A stretch of 64,000 nucleotides of DNA from Pseudomonadota bacterium (GCA_018672825.1 JABHUE010000145.1:26279-90278); one strand, 5' to 3'. Positions 36,980 to 47,391 are shown, counted from the first letter of the stretch. Program-made: numbers and translations. The notes: generated by a model from the sequence alone, not told the origin.

Positions 36980-37592
36980 TCCCGTCGAACACAAACTGTA
37001 CAGCAAGTGCTGTCAACAGTAACCCGAAAATTCGACTGACCACATTCATTCCAGTAACACCAAGAAGGCGTTGTACGGCGCTAGAAACCAGCATTAGGGC
37101 CAAAGTCATTAAAAGCACCAGCGTGAGACTGGACACGATCGCCAGTTGCTTTATTAAGTCGCCGTCAGTATTCGCCATCAACAAAATAACAGCACCAATC
37201 GCCCCCGGACCTGCGATCAGGGGAGTGGCTAGCGGAAAAACAGCGATATCCTTGCGCGCACGTGCCTCATGATCTTCATCCCGCGTCGTCGATGACACAC
37301 CCGAATGTCGCGCAAACACCATATCAAGACCTACCAGAAAAAGTAAGATACCCCCAGCCGTCCGAAGTGCGGGAAGAGAAATTCCCAACCGGTCTAGAAG
37401 CACTTGGCCAAAAAACGCAAACATATACAAAAGACAGGATGCCAACGCTACCGCCCTGAGTGCGGTGCGCCACCGCTGACTTGAAGGCATCTCCCGCGAC
37501 ATCGCTGCATAGACAACAGCAATATCTATCGGTCCAATAGTGGCAAAAAAAGTAGTGAACCCGATAATTAACGCGTCAGACACGCCGCTCAA
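36951..37592 (-). CDS. MarC-family integral membrane protein
   Basis: A 213-residue protein with six predicted transmembrane helices. The TFFATIGPIDIAVVYAA segment at residues 13-29 and PLATPLIAGPGAIGAVILLM near the centre are the paired family motifs with conserved Pro and Gly. The MarC family has no settled function. The start is TTG 37592; a GTG three codons in is an equally good alternative, since neither has a strong Shine-Dalgarno site. The 3' end overlaps the sulfotransferase-like gene on the other strand by 29 bases. Confidence 0.85.
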   Translation of the reverse strand: MSGVSDALIIGFTTFFATIGPIDIAVVYAAMSREMPSSQRWRTALRAVALASCLLYMFAFFGQVLLDRLGISLPALRTAGGILLFLVGLDMVFARHSGVSSTTRDEDHEARARKDIAVFPLATPLIAGPGAIGAVILLMANTDGDLIKQLAIVSSLTLVLLMTLALMLVSSAVQRLLGVTGMNVVSRIFGLLLTALAVQFVFDGIRGSGLLVA

Positions 37593-37613
37593 CCCACGCT
37601 AAGGTGAAGGATA

Positions 37614-39011
37614 TTAGCTGAAACGCCCAACCCCTTCCCTCTCAAGATCATCCATCGTTCGCGAAATACCCTCGCGTAGAATTTTGACCATATCGTCAAT
37701 CTGTTCTGTGGTAATGCATAGCGGAGGCGACATGACACACATATTGATAAGTGGACGTACAAGCAATCCTAACTGTTGACAATATTTGTCAATCCGACTC
37801 CCCACGGCGTAATCTAAATCTAGCGGCTGTTTACTTTCTTTACTCACAACGCATTCAAGGCAGCCCATCAATCCGCGACCTCGAATGTCACCGACAATCG
37901 GCAAATCGGCTAGGCTTTGAAGTTGACTCTGCATATAGGGACCAAGCGTCCGTGCATTTTCCAGCAAACCATCGGATTCAAAAACATCCATATTGGCAAG
38001 GGCAGCGGCACAGGCTACCGGATGACCCGAATAGGTAAACCCGTTCGAGAACACCGCACCCCCCTCCACACTTTGACTCACTTCATCAATAAGTCGGTCC
38101 GATATGATCATCGCCGCTAGAGGCACATATCCGGAGGTCAACCCTTTGGCAGAAATAATGATATCGGGTGTAATGTCAAAGACAGGCTCAGAGGCATACC
38201 AATGCCCCAGGCGACCAAAACCGGTAACGACTTCGTCAGAAATGTAAACAACGTTGTGACGACGACAAACCTCCAGACATGCGGCATGATATCCCTCCGG
38301 CGGCACGATGACACCGCCGGAGGCTAAAATGGGTTCAGCGATAAATGCTGCCACCTTATTCGCTCCAACCTCCAGAATTTTGTCCTCAAGCTCAAGGACT
38401 AACTTTTCTCGAAACTGATCAACGGTCACCCCGTCAGGGCGACGATAGGGATTAGGCGACGAAATAAAGTGCACCGTATCGAGGCGAGTATCCAGCCAAT
38501 TCTTATCTCGGGATTTGCCTGATACTGCCGCTGATAAAAACGTGCTTCCGTGATAGGCATCTTCCCGCGAGATAATGTGCTTTTTCTGATCTCGACCGAG
38601 AACATTGTTATAAAACATGACAAATCGTAGTGCAGAGTCCACAGCGGTTGATCCACCCGTTGCATAAAAAACATTATTAAGATCACCCGGCGCGACAGAG
38701 GCTAAGCGCTCAGCCAGTCGGGCTGCCGGTTCGGTGGGATGACTCCATGGACTTGTATAAGAGAGCCTCATCGCTTGCTCGTTCATGGCGGTGACTATCT
38801 CTTTACGGCCGTGTCCGGCATTAACGCACCACATACCTCCCGGGCCATCTAGAAGACGATTACCTTCTGCATCGTAAACGTATGCTCCATGCCCTGCGCC
38901 AATAATCGTTTTGTTATTCGACGTGTCACCGAAAGATTCCCATGGGTGCACGACATGAGCGTCCATTTTTCGGACCGCTTCCAGGTCCATGTCGATTAGA
39001 TTTGAGGCCAT
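37614..39011 (-). CDS. Class III omega-aminotransferase
   Basis: PLP-dependent aminotransferase of 465 residues, clearly different from the one at 859-2196. Motifs: ATGGSTAVDSALRF (phosphate binding), YISDEVVTGFGRLGHW with the PLP Asp, and IIISAKGLTSGYVPLAA with the Schiff-base Lys. The N-terminal HVVHPWESFGD resembles polyamine- and beta-alanine-type omega-aminotransferases that use pyruvate. Substrate is unknown. It lies upstream of the MarC gene on the same strand (22 bases), and divergent from the phosphomannomutase gene. Confidence 0.87.
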   Translation of the reverse strand: MASNLIDMDLEAVRKMDAHVVHPWESFGDTSNNKTIIGAGHGAYVYDAEGNRLLDGPGGMWCVNAGHGRKEIVTAMNEQAMRLSYTSPWSHPTEPAARLAERLASVAPGDLNNVFYATGGSTAVDSALRFVMFYNNVLGRDQKKHIISREDAYHGSTFLSAAVSGKSRDKNWLDTRLDTVHFISSPNPYRRPDGVTVDQFREKLVLELEDKILEVGANKVAAFIAEPILASGGVIVPPEGYHAACLEVCRRHNVVYISDEVVTGFGRLGHWYASEPVFDITPDIIISAKGLTSGYVPLAAMIISDRLIDEVSQSVEGGAVFSNGFTYSGHPVACAAALANMDVFESDGLLENARTLGPYMQSQLQSLADLPIVGDIRGRGLMGCLECVVSKESKQPLDLDYAVGSRIDKYCQQLGLLVRPLINMCVMSPPLCITTEQIDDMVKILREGISRTMDDLEREGVGRFS

Positions 39012-39142
39012 ACTCTCTCCTTGATGACGAATTCTTTTTGCTTTTGATAATTAAAATATAGCTTCTTTTGAACAATCGGGAGTGAAACCAATAAACAGTC
39101 GCTACCCTTTTGACCACTCTAAAAGTTAAACTTCACCCTATT

Positions 39143-40519
39143 ATGGTTATTTCTTTTCCTGAAATTTTCAAGGCCTACGACATCCGAGGCATAGTAGACG
39201 TTTCGTTGACAACCGAAATTGTCGAGCAAATCGGCCGGGCAGTCGGTAGCGAAGCGCTCACTGCTGGCGACTCTTCAGTGGTAATCGGTCGAGATGGCCG
39301 GCTTTCAGGTCCCAGCATCTCAAACGCTCTGAAACAGGGCATTCATGACACCGGTTGCAACACTATCGATATCGGGATGGTGCCGACGCCCCTCACTTAT
39401 TTTGCAACCTATGAACTTCAAGCAGGCTCTTCGGTATCAGTTACCGGAAGCCATAATCCGCCAAACTACAACGGCCTGAAGATTATGGTGGGCACACACA
39501 CACTTGCGGCTGATCGCATTCAGGACTTACGCCGCCGAATTGAGACTCAAAATTTTCTGCACGGCGTTGGCACCGACTCTTCTTTTGATATTGTGCCGAC
39601 TTATCGAAATCGAGTCGTTAGCGATATCAAATTAGCTCGCCCTCTTCGAGTGGTTACGGACTGCGGCAACGGGGTTGCCGGTGTACTTGCGCCTCAACTA
39701 TTACGCGAACTCGGTTGTGAAGTTATTGAGCTTTTTACCGAAGTTGATGGCAATTTCCCAAATCATCACCCGGATCCTAGCGTACTTGAAAATATGGCGG
39801 ACCTCATCTCAGCCGTTGATGAGCATAACGCGGACCTCGGTCTGGCATTTGACGGCGATGGGGATCGACTTGGCGTCATCACAGATGCCGGCCAAGTGAT
39901 TTGGCCAGATCGACAAATGATCTTGTTTGCCCAAGACATTATCTCTCGAAATCCAGGGGCAGAAATTATTTACGATGTGAAATGTACGAGACTACTTCCT
40001 CAGGCGATCGAAAACGCCGGAGGTAAGGCCACCATGTGGAAAACCGGTCATTCTTTTATTAAAGCAAAACTGCGGGAGACTCAAGCCGCAATGGGTGGCG
40101 AAATGAGCGGTCATCTTTTTTTTAAAGAGCGTTGGTATGGATTTGACGATGCCCTTTATGCCGCTGCTCGGCTGTGCGAAATAGTCTCTCAGGGAAAAGA
40201 CTCCGCAAGCGAATTATTTGCCACAATACCGGACACCGTTAATACACCAGAGTTGAAACTCGAAATGAATGAGGGCGAGCATTATCAACTCATCGCAGAG
40301 CTTGTTGAGACGGGAGCGTTCCCTGGCGGGCATATTTGCGCAATTGATGGATTGCGTGTTGACTTCGAAGATGGATTTGGTCTGGCTCGAGCCTCCAACA
40401 CAACGCCAACGGTCGTTTTCCGTTTTGAGGCGGATACCGAAACCGCGTTGGAAAACATTATGGCGCTTTATCGACAACGGATCCTTACCCTTAGACCGGG
40501 ATTAACGCTACCTTTTTAA
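39143..40519 (+). CDS. algC: Phosphomannomutase/phosphoglucomutase (AlgC type)
   Basis: Interconverts hexose 6- and 1-phosphates for exopolysaccharide and LPS precursors. The 458-residue alpha-D-phosphohexomutase starts SFPEIFKAYDIRG; the phosphoserine loop is VSVTGSHNPPNYNGLK (about residues 98-113), the magnesium loop AFDGDGDRLGV, and the sugar-binding loop GEMSGHLFF with Glu and Ser. A C-terminal phosphate-binding domain includes RASNTTPTVVFRFEA. I preferred ATG 39143 over an alternative 33 bases upstream because SFPEIFKAYDIRG is the normal N-terminus. No alginate genes are nearby. Confidence 0.9.
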   Translation: MVISFPEIFKAYDIRGIVDVSLTTEIVEQIGRAVGSEALTAGDSSVVIGRDGRLSGPSISNALKQGIHDTGCNTIDIGMVPTPLTYFATYELQAGSSVSVTGSHNPPNYNGLKIMVGTHTLAADRIQDLRRRIETQNFLHGVGTDSSFDIVPTYRNRVVSDIKLARPLRVVTDCGNGVAGVLAPQLLRELGCEVIELFTEVDGNFPNHHPDPSVLENMADLISAVDEHNADLGLAFDGDGDRLGVITDAGQVIWPDRQMILFAQDIISRNPGAEIIYDVKCTRLLPQAIENAGGKATMWKTGHSFIKAKLRETQAAMGGEMSGHLFFKERWYGFDDALYAAARLCEIVSQGKDSASELFATIPDTVNTPELKLEMNEGEHYQLIAELVETGAFPGGHICAIDGLRVDFEDGFGLARASNTTPTVVFRFEADTETALENIMALYRQRILTLRPGLTLPF

Positions 40520-40632
40520 GCGCGATTCCGGAGTCGGAATAATCTTGGTTCAGGTACCATCAGTCCCGGATCCTCGGGCTGAAAACCAGTTTACTGACGA
40601 TAAAAAAATTCCCTTTATTCGTTATTCCAATA

Positions 40633-42933
40633 TCAAGCGAGTATTATCTCAACCGCTGTGGCTCGCTTATATCCACGGGGCAGTGCTCTCCCACGTTGCG
40701 CGCGTGACCCGACAAATGTGTCGATATCTTTCGGCTTGAGTCTCATATGCTGCTTACCCGCGAAAAGCCGGAGAGAGTCTCCCTCTCGAAAAACCGCAAC
40801 ACTTTGTAATTTTTCATCGCCCGCTTTATGCCGCGCTGCCGGAATGTTAATTAACTTAACGCCCTTGCCCCTATTAAGCTGGGGTAACTCTGCTAACGCA
40901 AATATCAAGAGCCTACCGGTATCGGTAATTGCCGCTACCCAGTCATCTTCATATTCAAAAATACGTTGGGGTGGCAACACGCCTCCTGCTCGAACAGTAA
41001 GCGCAGACTTGCCCGATTTATTTCGAGTCAGTAAATCTTCAAGTGTTGCCACAAATCCATAACCGGAATCGGACGCAAGCAAAAATTGGCTCGAATTCTC
41101 ACCGATCATCACACCAGCAAAAGTGGCCCCCGGCGGCGGCTTAAGCGTTTTGCCCACAGGCTCGCCCAAGCTTCGCGCGGATGGCAGTTCATGAGAACGA
41201 AGCCCATAGACACGACCTGTCGAATCTAGGCAAAGTAACGGTTGATTGGTTTTCCCGGGGCCGGAGTGCAGATAGCCGTCATCTCCTCGATAAGCGAGTT
41301 CACGCGGATCAACCTCCAGACCCTTGGCGGCTCGAATCCACCCTTTTTTAGAGAGTACAACCGTGATGGGCTCTGAAGGAATCAGAGCGCTCTCGCTCAG
41401 GGCTTGAGCGGCCTCTCGTTCAACTAAAGGAGAGCGTCGGTCATCACCAAATTCCTCCGCATCTGCGACGAGTTCTTTTTTAACAACTGTTTTTAATCGA
41501 TCGCGAGACTTAAGTATTTTTTGCAGCTCCGCTTTCTCTCGAGATAATGCCTGTTGCTCTCCCGTAATCTTAATTTCTTCAAGTCTGGCAAGCTGGCGCA
41601 GCTTAAGCTCAAGAATGGCCTCCGCTTGAGTCTCGCTCAATTTAAAACGCTTTATCAGAACACCCTTTGGTTCATCCTCTTTGCGAATGATTTTTATAAT
41701 TTCATCAATATTTAAAAAGGCAATGAGCAGACCATCTAAAATATGCAGTCGTTTTACCACTCGATCCAAACGATACGATAACCGGCGCTTAACGGTCTCA
41801 AGACGGAAGTCCAGCCACTGTTTTAGCGCTTCTCGAAGATCAAAAACTTTAGGACGTCCATCAAGACCAATCATATTCATGTTGACCCGATAGGTTTGCT
41901 CTAGAGAAGTGGTCGCAAATAGATGGGTCATTAACACCGCGCGATCTACTCGATTTGAGCGGGGTTCGATAACAATTCGAATCGGATTTTCGTGATCTGA
42001 CTCGTCCCGGATGTCCCCAACCATGGGCAACTTTTTGGCATTCATCTGATTCGCGATTTGTTCGATCACCCGCTCACCAGAGACTTGATACGGCAACGCG
42101 GTGATTGCAATATCGCCGTTTTCATCTACCCATACGGCGCGTTGACGGATTGAGCCATAGCCCGTCCGGTAGATATCACGAATTTCCGCCTGCGGCGTTA
42201 CAATTTCGCCACCGGACGGGAAATCCGGCCCTTTCACGTGGTCGCACAAATCATCAAGGCTCGTCCTTGAATTATCAAGCAATCGAATGCACGCACTGAC
42301 GACCTCACGTAGGTTGTGCGGCGGTATATCAGTTGCCATTCCCACTGCGATTCCTGAACTCCCATTCAGCAAGACATTGGGTAAGCGGGCGGGCAGGAGG
42401 CGCGGCTCACGCAGGGTACCATCGAAATTAAGCCCCCATTCGACAGTCCCCTGACCCAGTTCCGAAAGCAACATCTCAGCAAATCCCGACAGTCGCGCCT
42501 CCGTGTATCGCATTGCAGCAAAGGATTTAGGATCATCTTGAGACCCCCAGTTGCCCTGTCCATCTACCAGCGGATAGCGGAAACTGAAGGGCTGCGCCAT
42601 TAACACCATGGCCTCGTAACATGCTGAATCTCCGTGGGGGTGGAATTTCCCGAGCACGTCCCCAACGGTCCTCGCCGACTTTTTATACTTTGAGCTTGCT
42701 GCGAGACCGAGCTCCGACATGGCATAAACAATCCGACGCTGCACGGGCTTAAGTCCATCCGTCAAGCTAGGTAACGCGCGATCAAGCACCACATACATTG
42801 AGTAATTGAGGTAGGAGCGCTCTGTAAATTCGGAGATCGCCACTGACTCAATGGGTCTTAATATCTTCTCTGGAGTCGATTTAGAACGTGTCGGCGTTTT
42901 CCGCTTTTGTTTTCGTCGAGTAGGTGCAGGCAT
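40633..42933 (-). CDS. parC: DNA topoisomerase IV subunit A (ParC)
   Basis: Decatenates daughter chromosomes with ParE. The 766-residue protein has the breakage-reunion domain with catalytic Tyr143 in [11 protein letters not shown] and the quinolone-determining stretch [13 protein letters not shown], where Ser103 and Glu107 correspond to the wild-type Ser80 and Glu84 of E. coli ParC, so no classic resistance change is present. The first 25 residues form a basic tail ([13 protein letters not shown]) absent from E. coli ParC. The C-terminal DNA-wrapping beta-pinwheel follows. parE is 13 kb away on the same strand. Confidence 0.95.
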   Translation of the reverse strand: MPAPTRRKQKRKTPTRSKSTPEKILRPIESVAISEFTERSYLNYSMYVVLDRALPSLTDGLKPVQRRIVYAMSELGLAASSKYKKSARTVGDVLGKFHPHGDSACYEAMVLMAQPFSFRYPLVDGQGNWGSQDDPKSFAAMRYTEARLSGFAEMLLSELGQGTVEWGLNFDGTLREPRLLPARLPNVLLNGSSGIAVGMATDIPPHNLREVVSACIRLLDNSRTSLDDLCDHVKGPDFPSGGEIVTPQAEIRDIYRTGYGSIRQRAVWVDENGDIAITALPYQVSGERVIEQIANQMNAKKLPMVGDIRDESDHENPIRIVIEPRSNRVDRAVLMTHLFATTSLEQTYRVNMNMIGLDGRPKVFDLREALKQWLDFRLETVKRRLSYRLDRVVKRLHILDGLLIAFLNIDEIIKIIRKEDEPKGVLIKRFKLSETQAEAILELKLRQLARLEEIKITGEQQALSREKAELQKILKSRDRLKTVVKKELVADAEEFGDDRRSPLVEREAAQALSESALIPSEPITVVLSKKGWIRAAKGLEVDPRELAYRGDDGYLHSGPGKTNQPLLCLDSTGRVYGLRSHELPSARSLGEPVGKTLKPPPGATFAGVMIGENSSQFLLASDSGYGFVATLEDLLTRNKSGKSALTVRAGGVLPPQRIFEYEDDWVAAITDTGRLLIFALAELPQLNRGKGVKLINIPAARHKAGDEKLQSVAVFREGDSLRLFAGKQHMRLKPKDIDTFVGSRAQRGRALPRGYKRATAVEIILA

Positions 42934-43022
42934 AAGTGAAATCAGTCTTCGGTGTGGCAGAATTGGCGCTTAATGCGAGTATCTAGCCGCCCATTATAAC
43001 GGGGTCTTCTGCGAAACTTCCT

Positions 43023-43562
43023 ATGAACCAGACTCAAATTCAAGCAAATCGCTTGATCGATGGCTCAACACCAATGAACTCCAATCAAATACTGGAGAAG
43101 CTTATCGAACTTGATATTGACTGTACGACCATCGACCACCCTCCTATGTTCTCCGTTAGTGACAGTAAATCCCTTCGAGCAACACCGGAGGGGCAAGGTG
43201 ATCTTAAAAATCTTTTTCTAAAAAATAAAAAGGGTCAAATGTGGTTGGTTAGTTGTCATGAAGATCAAATGGTTGACTTAAAAGAGCTTGCCCGAAGGCT
43301 TTCGGCCGGAAGGTTTTCTTTTGGATCCGAGCAGCGGTTAATGGAATATCTAGGCGTCCGTCCAGGTTCAGTCTCACCGCTTGCCCTCATCAACGATAGC
43401 GGTTGTGCCGTTAAATTTATTATCGACAGTAACCTCGTAAAAACCGAAAATCTCTATGTTCATCCATTAATCAATACCCGAACCACAACAATTCTCACCA
43501 AAGATCTGCTGATGTTTGCGTCTCATATTGATCATCCGGCTCAAGTGTTAAATTTTGACTGA
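43023..43562 (+). CDS. YbaK/ProX-type aminoacyl-tRNA deacylase
   Basis: Freestanding editing domain that probably hydrolyses mischarged (for example Ala-) tRNA-Pro. The 179-residue protein has the conserved Lys in KNLFLKNKKGQMWLVS and the substrate-gate segment LGVRPGSVSPLALIND near residues 115-130, both typical of ProX/PrdX proteins. An in-frame ATG 51 bases later would still leave a full domain (starting MNSNQILEKLIELDI, the usual N-terminus), so the first 17 residues are uncertain. Divergent from parC; followed after 45 bases by the amidase gene. Confidence 0.83.
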   Translation: MNQTQIQANRLIDGSTPMNSNQILEKLIELDIDCTTIDHPPMFSVSDSKSLRATPEGQGDLKNLFLKNKKGQMWLVSCHEDQMVDLKELARRLSAGRFSFGSEQRLMEYLGVRPGSVSPLALINDSGCAVKFIIDSNLVKTENLYVHPLINTRTTTILTKDLLMFASHIDHPAQVLNFD

Positions 43563-43607
43563 AATCGCATAGACTCTGGGAGTCGTACTCCACCCGATGC
43601 TAAATAT

Positions 43608-44996
43608 ATGAACAGTCAACCTTCAAAATGGTCTCTCACTAAAATTAATCACGCGTTACGTGATGGCTCTCTCACTTCAGTCGAGCTAGTAGAAGATTGC
43701 ATTAATAACTTAAGACCAGAACTGAGCGCCTATCGAGAGTGGACACCTGAAAAGGCGATTATCCAAGCCCAAGCTGCTGATGATGCGCTAGCCCAAGCTA
43801 AAGATTTTGGCACCCTTCAGGGTATCCCCATCTCCGTTAAAGATCTTTACGGCGTTGACGGCACCCAGACTTTTGCCGGATCTCCCGCACCAATGCCAAG
43901 TCCATGGCAAAGCGAAGGTGATCTGATAAAAGCCTTGCGACAGCAACATTCAGTTTTTACAGGAAAAACACATACTGTCGAGTTCGCCTTTGGCGGGGTG
44001 GGTATTAACAGTCACTGGGGCACACCCCAGAATCCTTGGGATGAGCATAATCATCGCGCGCCTGGCGGGTCGAGTAGTGGCGCAGGCGTAAGTCTGTGCG
44101 AGGGTTCAGCTCTCGTTGCACTCGGCTCTGACACTGCCGGCTCTGTCAGAATTCCCGCGAGCGTGACCGGAAATGTGGGTTTAAAAACAAGTTACGGACG
44201 CTGGCCCGTTACTGGGGTTTTTCCATTAAGTCCAACACTAGACACAACCGGAATTCTGACCCGAACAGTCGAAGATGCTGTCGTCGCCTTCTCAGCTATA
44301 GACCCTCATCAACGAAGCTTTGGCCCAAGACTGACTCGTCAAGTCGCTCAATGCCAACCATCTGATTTTGTAATCGGTATCGGTGAGCGGTCGTTATGGG
44401 AGGGATGTGACCCTGGTATTTGTGAGACTGTTGATGACGCCATTAAGGAGTTATCTCAGGCCGGTGTTCGCGCTATCGAAGCAACACTGCCTGAGATCAC
44501 ACCAGCAATCGAGCTTCTAAAGATTGGCAGCGTTGCTGCAGCTGAAATAGATGAAATGCTTGAAACAACAGCACCTGATTCCCGGGACACCCTTGACCCA
44601 TTGGTGTCTTCACGGATTAAAGAAGGTGGATCGATAAGTGCGTCTGAGTATCTTCGACGCAGACGAAAACTTCGCAGTCTCAGTCGAGCGGCAAACGCCC
44701 GATTTGAGACTTGTCAAGTCATTGTGAGCCCAACCGTAGCGATCACCCCGCCGAAGGTTTCAGATGTTCAGACGATAGAAACTTACCGACCCAAAAATCT
44801 AGGTATGCTCAAAAATACATGTGGCGCGAACTACTTAAACCTTTGTGCGATCACAATTCCAATAGGCTTGGACAACGCCGGCATGCCCGTCGGCCTACAG
44901 CTTATGGCAAAACATAATCATGACGAGTCATTACTCGCGATTGCACGCTGTATGGAAAAAATTCTGGGCTCAGGCGCTTCTAGGCTGAATTCTTAA
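43608..44996 (+). CDS. Amidase-signature-family amidohydrolase
   Basis: A 462-residue enzyme of the Ser-cisSer-Lys amidase family. Lys of the triad lies in GIPISVKDLYGVDG, the Gly/Ser-rich loop is APGGSSSGAGVSLCEG with the cis-Ser, and the nucleophile Ser is in GSDTAGSVRIPAS. The length excludes a GatA with its own C-terminal features, and there are no gatB/gatC neighbours, so this is a catabolic or biosynthetic amidase of unknown substrate. It is followed 15 bases later by the Nudix gene on the same strand. Confidence 0.86.
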   Translation: MNSQPSKWSLTKINHALRDGSLTSVELVEDCINNLRPELSAYREWTPEKAIIQAQAADDALAQAKDFGTLQGIPISVKDLYGVDGTQTFAGSPAPMPSPWQSEGDLIKALRQQHSVFTGKTHTVEFAFGGVGINSHWGTPQNPWDEHNHRAPGGSSSGAGVSLCEGSALVALGSDTAGSVRIPASVTGNVGLKTSYGRWPVTGVFPLSPTLDTTGILTRTVEDAVVAFSAIDPHQRSFGPRLTRQVAQCQPSDFVIGIGERSLWEGCDPGICETVDDAIKELSQAGVRAIEATLPEITPAIELLKIGSVAAAEIDEMLETTAPDSRDTLDPLVSSRIKEGGSISASEYLRRRRKLRSLSRAANARFETCQVIVSPTVAITPPKVSDVQTIETYRPKNLGMLKNTCGANYLNLCAITIPIGLDNAGMPVGLQLMAKHNHDESLLAIARCMEKILGSGASRLNS

Positions 44997-45011
44997 GCTC
45001 GAGCATTTAAG

Positions 45012-45641
45012 ATGACTTCAAACTATCAAGAAATTAAAACACCGAAAGCCGTCACAACTGAAAGCGACAAAAAGATCAGCGATGGTTATCTAGAGATTCA
45101 TCGCTACCGGATCAGTCACGAAAAGTACGATGGAAATCAAACGCCCATTCTTTGTCGAGAGGTTATGGATCGAGGATCCGTTGGTGCCGTCATTCCTTTT
45201 GATCCCATTCGGCAAGAGTTGATTCTTATCGAACAATTTCGTATTGGTGCCTGGGCCGCCGGTTGGCCTCAACCCTGGCTGCTTGAGTGTGTCGCCGGGA
45301 TTGTTGAGGAGGGTGAGACCGCTGAAGAAGTAGTGTGTCGTGAGGCGCAAGAAGAGGCGGGGTGCGAAATATTGCAATTGGAGCCGATTGCTAAATATTT
45401 TTCGACGCCGGGCGCCTGCACAGAGTTAGTTAGCTTATTTTGCGGGCGAATAGATTCGACCGGTCTTGGCGGGATTCATGGTCTGGAGACAGAAAATGAG
45501 GATATATGCGCGACAGTCTGGTCTCTAGAAGATGCCTTGTCAGCCCTCCGAAACGGTGCGATCTGCAATAGTATGACCCTTATCGCATTGCAGTGGCTGT
45601 CAGGCCAACATGGCCGTATTACCGAAGAGTGGCTCGGGTAA
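45012..45641 (+). CDS. nudF: ADP-ribose pyrophosphatase (Nudix)
   Basis: Hydrolyses ADP-ribose to AMP and ribose 5-phosphate. The 209-residue protein has a full Nudix box, GIVEEGETAEEVVCREAQEEAG (about residues 97-118, catalytic Glu cluster REAQEE), a preceding QPWLLECVAG, and STPGACTELVSLFCGRID, the downstream Pro-Gly segment of the ADPRase subgroup. The N-terminal dimerisation strands (GYLEIHRYRISHEKYDG) also match NudF. It ends about 50 bases from the converging DUF3313 gene. Confidence 0.9.
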   Translation: MTSNYQEIKTPKAVTTESDKKISDGYLEIHRYRISHEKYDGNQTPILCREVMDRGSVGAVIPFDPIRQELILIEQFRIGAWAAGWPQPWLLECVAGIVEEGETAEEVVCREAQEEAGCEILQLEPIAKYFSTPGACTELVSLFCGRIDSTGLGGIHGLETENEDICATVWSLEDALSALRNGAICNSMTLIALQWLSGQHGRITEEWLG

Positions 45642-45690
45642 CCGGGCTGCGGTCAGCAAGATACCCTGGCCTCCTTCAATATGATCAAGG

Positions 45691-46374
45691 TTACGGGTTA
45701 TGTGCGTAACCGGTCGCCAGACGAACCGCAGTAGCGGCCCACTCGACTGCCATTTTTTTTAATACTTCTCCGGTATCATTTATCTGGCGAAATTTATCTC
45801 CGGTTAGGGTAAAAACGCCCTCTCCCATAATGGCGCCCGTCAAACTGTCCCGCGCCTTTGCCTCGACAACGAGAACCATTGACTTGTTATCAAGGTCAGT
45901 TGCCTTCTTTACTGCAAATAAAACAGCAGAAACAGGCAGGATATTTCGGGGTTTGAAGCCTTCAGCCTCAACCTCCATGCCAGTAATTGCGATACTGAAT
46001 CGAAGCGTGCCCGGACCCGCCTCATAGACCACGGGGAAGCGCTTCTTTGCTCGCGCTTTCAACTCTGAGTCGATAAATTGTCGGGCTTGATAAAGGCGCT
46101 CCTCGGAAAGACTCTCACCACTCGGATCATCAAATGCGGTTTGATAAATCATGACAGAATCAATCATGATCTTTGAATATTGGCTCGCGTCGAACTCAGG
46201 ATTTAGATAGCGATATAACGTCACTCCCTTGTCGGGATCATCGACTTTTTTCAACCGCTGATAATCAGCGGAGGGTAAGAATCCGGTTTCTGCGGGCGCT
46301 TGCGCAAGCGCCCGGTAAGATGATCCAAGTAACATCACAAAAAAAGAAATATAAAGTATCGCTCGCGATTTCAT
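45691..46374 (-). CDS. Exported DUF3313-family protein
   Basis: A 227-residue periplasmic protein with an N-terminal signal (residues 1-24, RAILYISFFVMLLGSSYRALAQ). The body matches DUF3313, with the start GFLPSADYQRLKKV, SKIMIDSVMIYQT, a central LRFSIAITGMEVE, and VVEAKARDSLTGAIMGEGVFT. No lipobox Cys is visible, unlike some relatives that are lipoproteins. Function of the family is unknown; envelope location is inferred. It lies downstream of the dehydrogenase gene on the same strand with a 67-base gap. Confidence 0.82.
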   Translation of the reverse strand: MKSRAILYISFFVMLLGSSYRALAQAPAETGFLPSADYQRLKKVDDPDKGVTLYRYLNPEFDASQYSKIMIDSVMIYQTAFDDPSGESLSEERLYQARQFIDSELKARAKKRFPVVYEAGPGTLRFSIAITGMEVEAEGFKPRNILPVSAVLFAVKKATDLDNKSMVLVVEAKARDSLTGAIMGEGVFTLTGDKFRQINDTGEVLKKMAVEWAATAVRLATGYAHNP

Positions 46375-46441
46375 AAGATATCAGTCCGAATAAGAAAATT
46401 TTTAAATGTAATAAAGGTTTAGCGGTGGAAACCCTGTCCTG

Positions 46442-47335
46442 TCAATCTTTTAAAAGGGAAATCAGGCTGGATGTGTCCCAACGGCCCCCACCTCTCGCCT
46501 GCACTTGACCATAAAACTGATCAACGAGAGCGGTAACCGGTAAACGCGAACCTCTTCGGCGCGCCTCATCAAGACAGAGACCCAAATCTTTGCGCATCCA
46601 ATCAACCGCAAAACCAAAATCAAACTGATCATCTTTCATTGTGATTCCCCGGTTTTCCATTTGCCAAGACTGTGCGGCGCCTTTCGAAATCACGTCCAAT
46701 ACCTGTTCCATATCAAGTCCGCAGCGCTGACCGAAATTGATTCCCTCCGACAAGCCTTGTACGAGTCCTGCGATACAAATTTGATTTACCATTTTGGTCA
46801 ATTGGCCACTACCGACCGGCCCCATTAATCCAACCGCTCGCGCATAGCTTTTGATAACAGGCTGGGCGATTTCAAAAACCGCGGGGTCACCACCCACCAT
46901 TACGGTAAGAACGCCATTCTCAGCGCCTGCCTGACCGCCCGACACCGGTGCGTCCAAAAAATAAACCCCCTTCTCCTCAGCCTTAATCGATAATTCCCTA
47001 GCTATCTCAGCAGAAGCGGTAGTGTGATCAACAAAAATTGCACCCTCCTCCATTGAGGAAAAGGCGCCTTCGGGTCCAGCGCTGATTTCTCGGACATCGT
47101 CATCATTTCCTACGCATGAAAAGACAATCTGTGCCCCTAGTGCTGCCTGCTGCGGGGTTGGCGCACTCTTTCCCCCATATTCAGTAATCCACTGATCTGC
47201 CTTTTCCGCCGTTCGGTTATAAACAGTGACATCAAAACCTCGTTTAAGTAGATGTCCGGCCATGGGATATCCCATTACACCTAAGCCAATAAATGCAGCT
47301 TTGGTAATATGATCCTTAGGGTTAACTTGCGTCAT
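46442..47335 (-). CDS. Beta-hydroxyacid dehydrogenase (HIBADH/GarR type)
   Basis: A 297-residue NAD(P)-dependent dehydrogenase of the 3-hydroxyisobutyrate/tartronate-semialdehyde group. Nucleotide loop AFIGLGVMGYPMAGHLLKRG (residues 14-33), YNRT after the second strand (Arg favours NADP), DAPVSGGQAGAENGVLTVMVGG for substrate binding, and the catalytic Lys in GQLTKMVNQI. Which small hydroxyacid it uses is not evident. It is divergent from the acetyltransferase gene across 56 bases. Confidence 0.88.
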   Translation of the reverse strand: MTQVNPKDHITKAAFIGLGVMGYPMAGHLLKRGFDVTVYNRTAEKADQWITEYGGKSAPTPQQAALGAQIVFSCVGNDDDVREISAGPEGAFSSMEEGAIFVDHTTASAEIARELSIKAEEKGVYFLDAPVSGGQAGAENGVLTVMVGGDPAVFEIAQPVIKSYARAVGLMGPVGSGQLTKMVNQICIAGLVQGLSEGINFGQRCGLDMEQVLDVISKGAAQSWQMENRGITMKDDQFDFGFAVDWMRKDLGLCLDEARRRGSRLPVTALVDQFYGQVQARGGGRWDTSSLISLLKD

Positions 47336-47391
47336 TAATCGAAATCCTCCGAAGGGTTCAAGCGTCTTTCACTACGGCATACAATACAGAG

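Noticed and set aside
40525-40540. Perfect six-base hairpin ATTCCG/CGGAAT between the phosphomannomutase gene and parC
   Set aside because: The stem is short and not followed by a T-run on either strand, so I do not call it a terminator.
40545-40739. A 64-codon plus-strand frame at the end of parC
   Set aside because: It runs antisense into the clear 3' end of parC; the remaining sequence (40520-40632) is a short convergent gap.
41681-42563. Several short frames antisense to or shifted within parC
   Set aside because: All are shadows of the parC reading frame without start signals.
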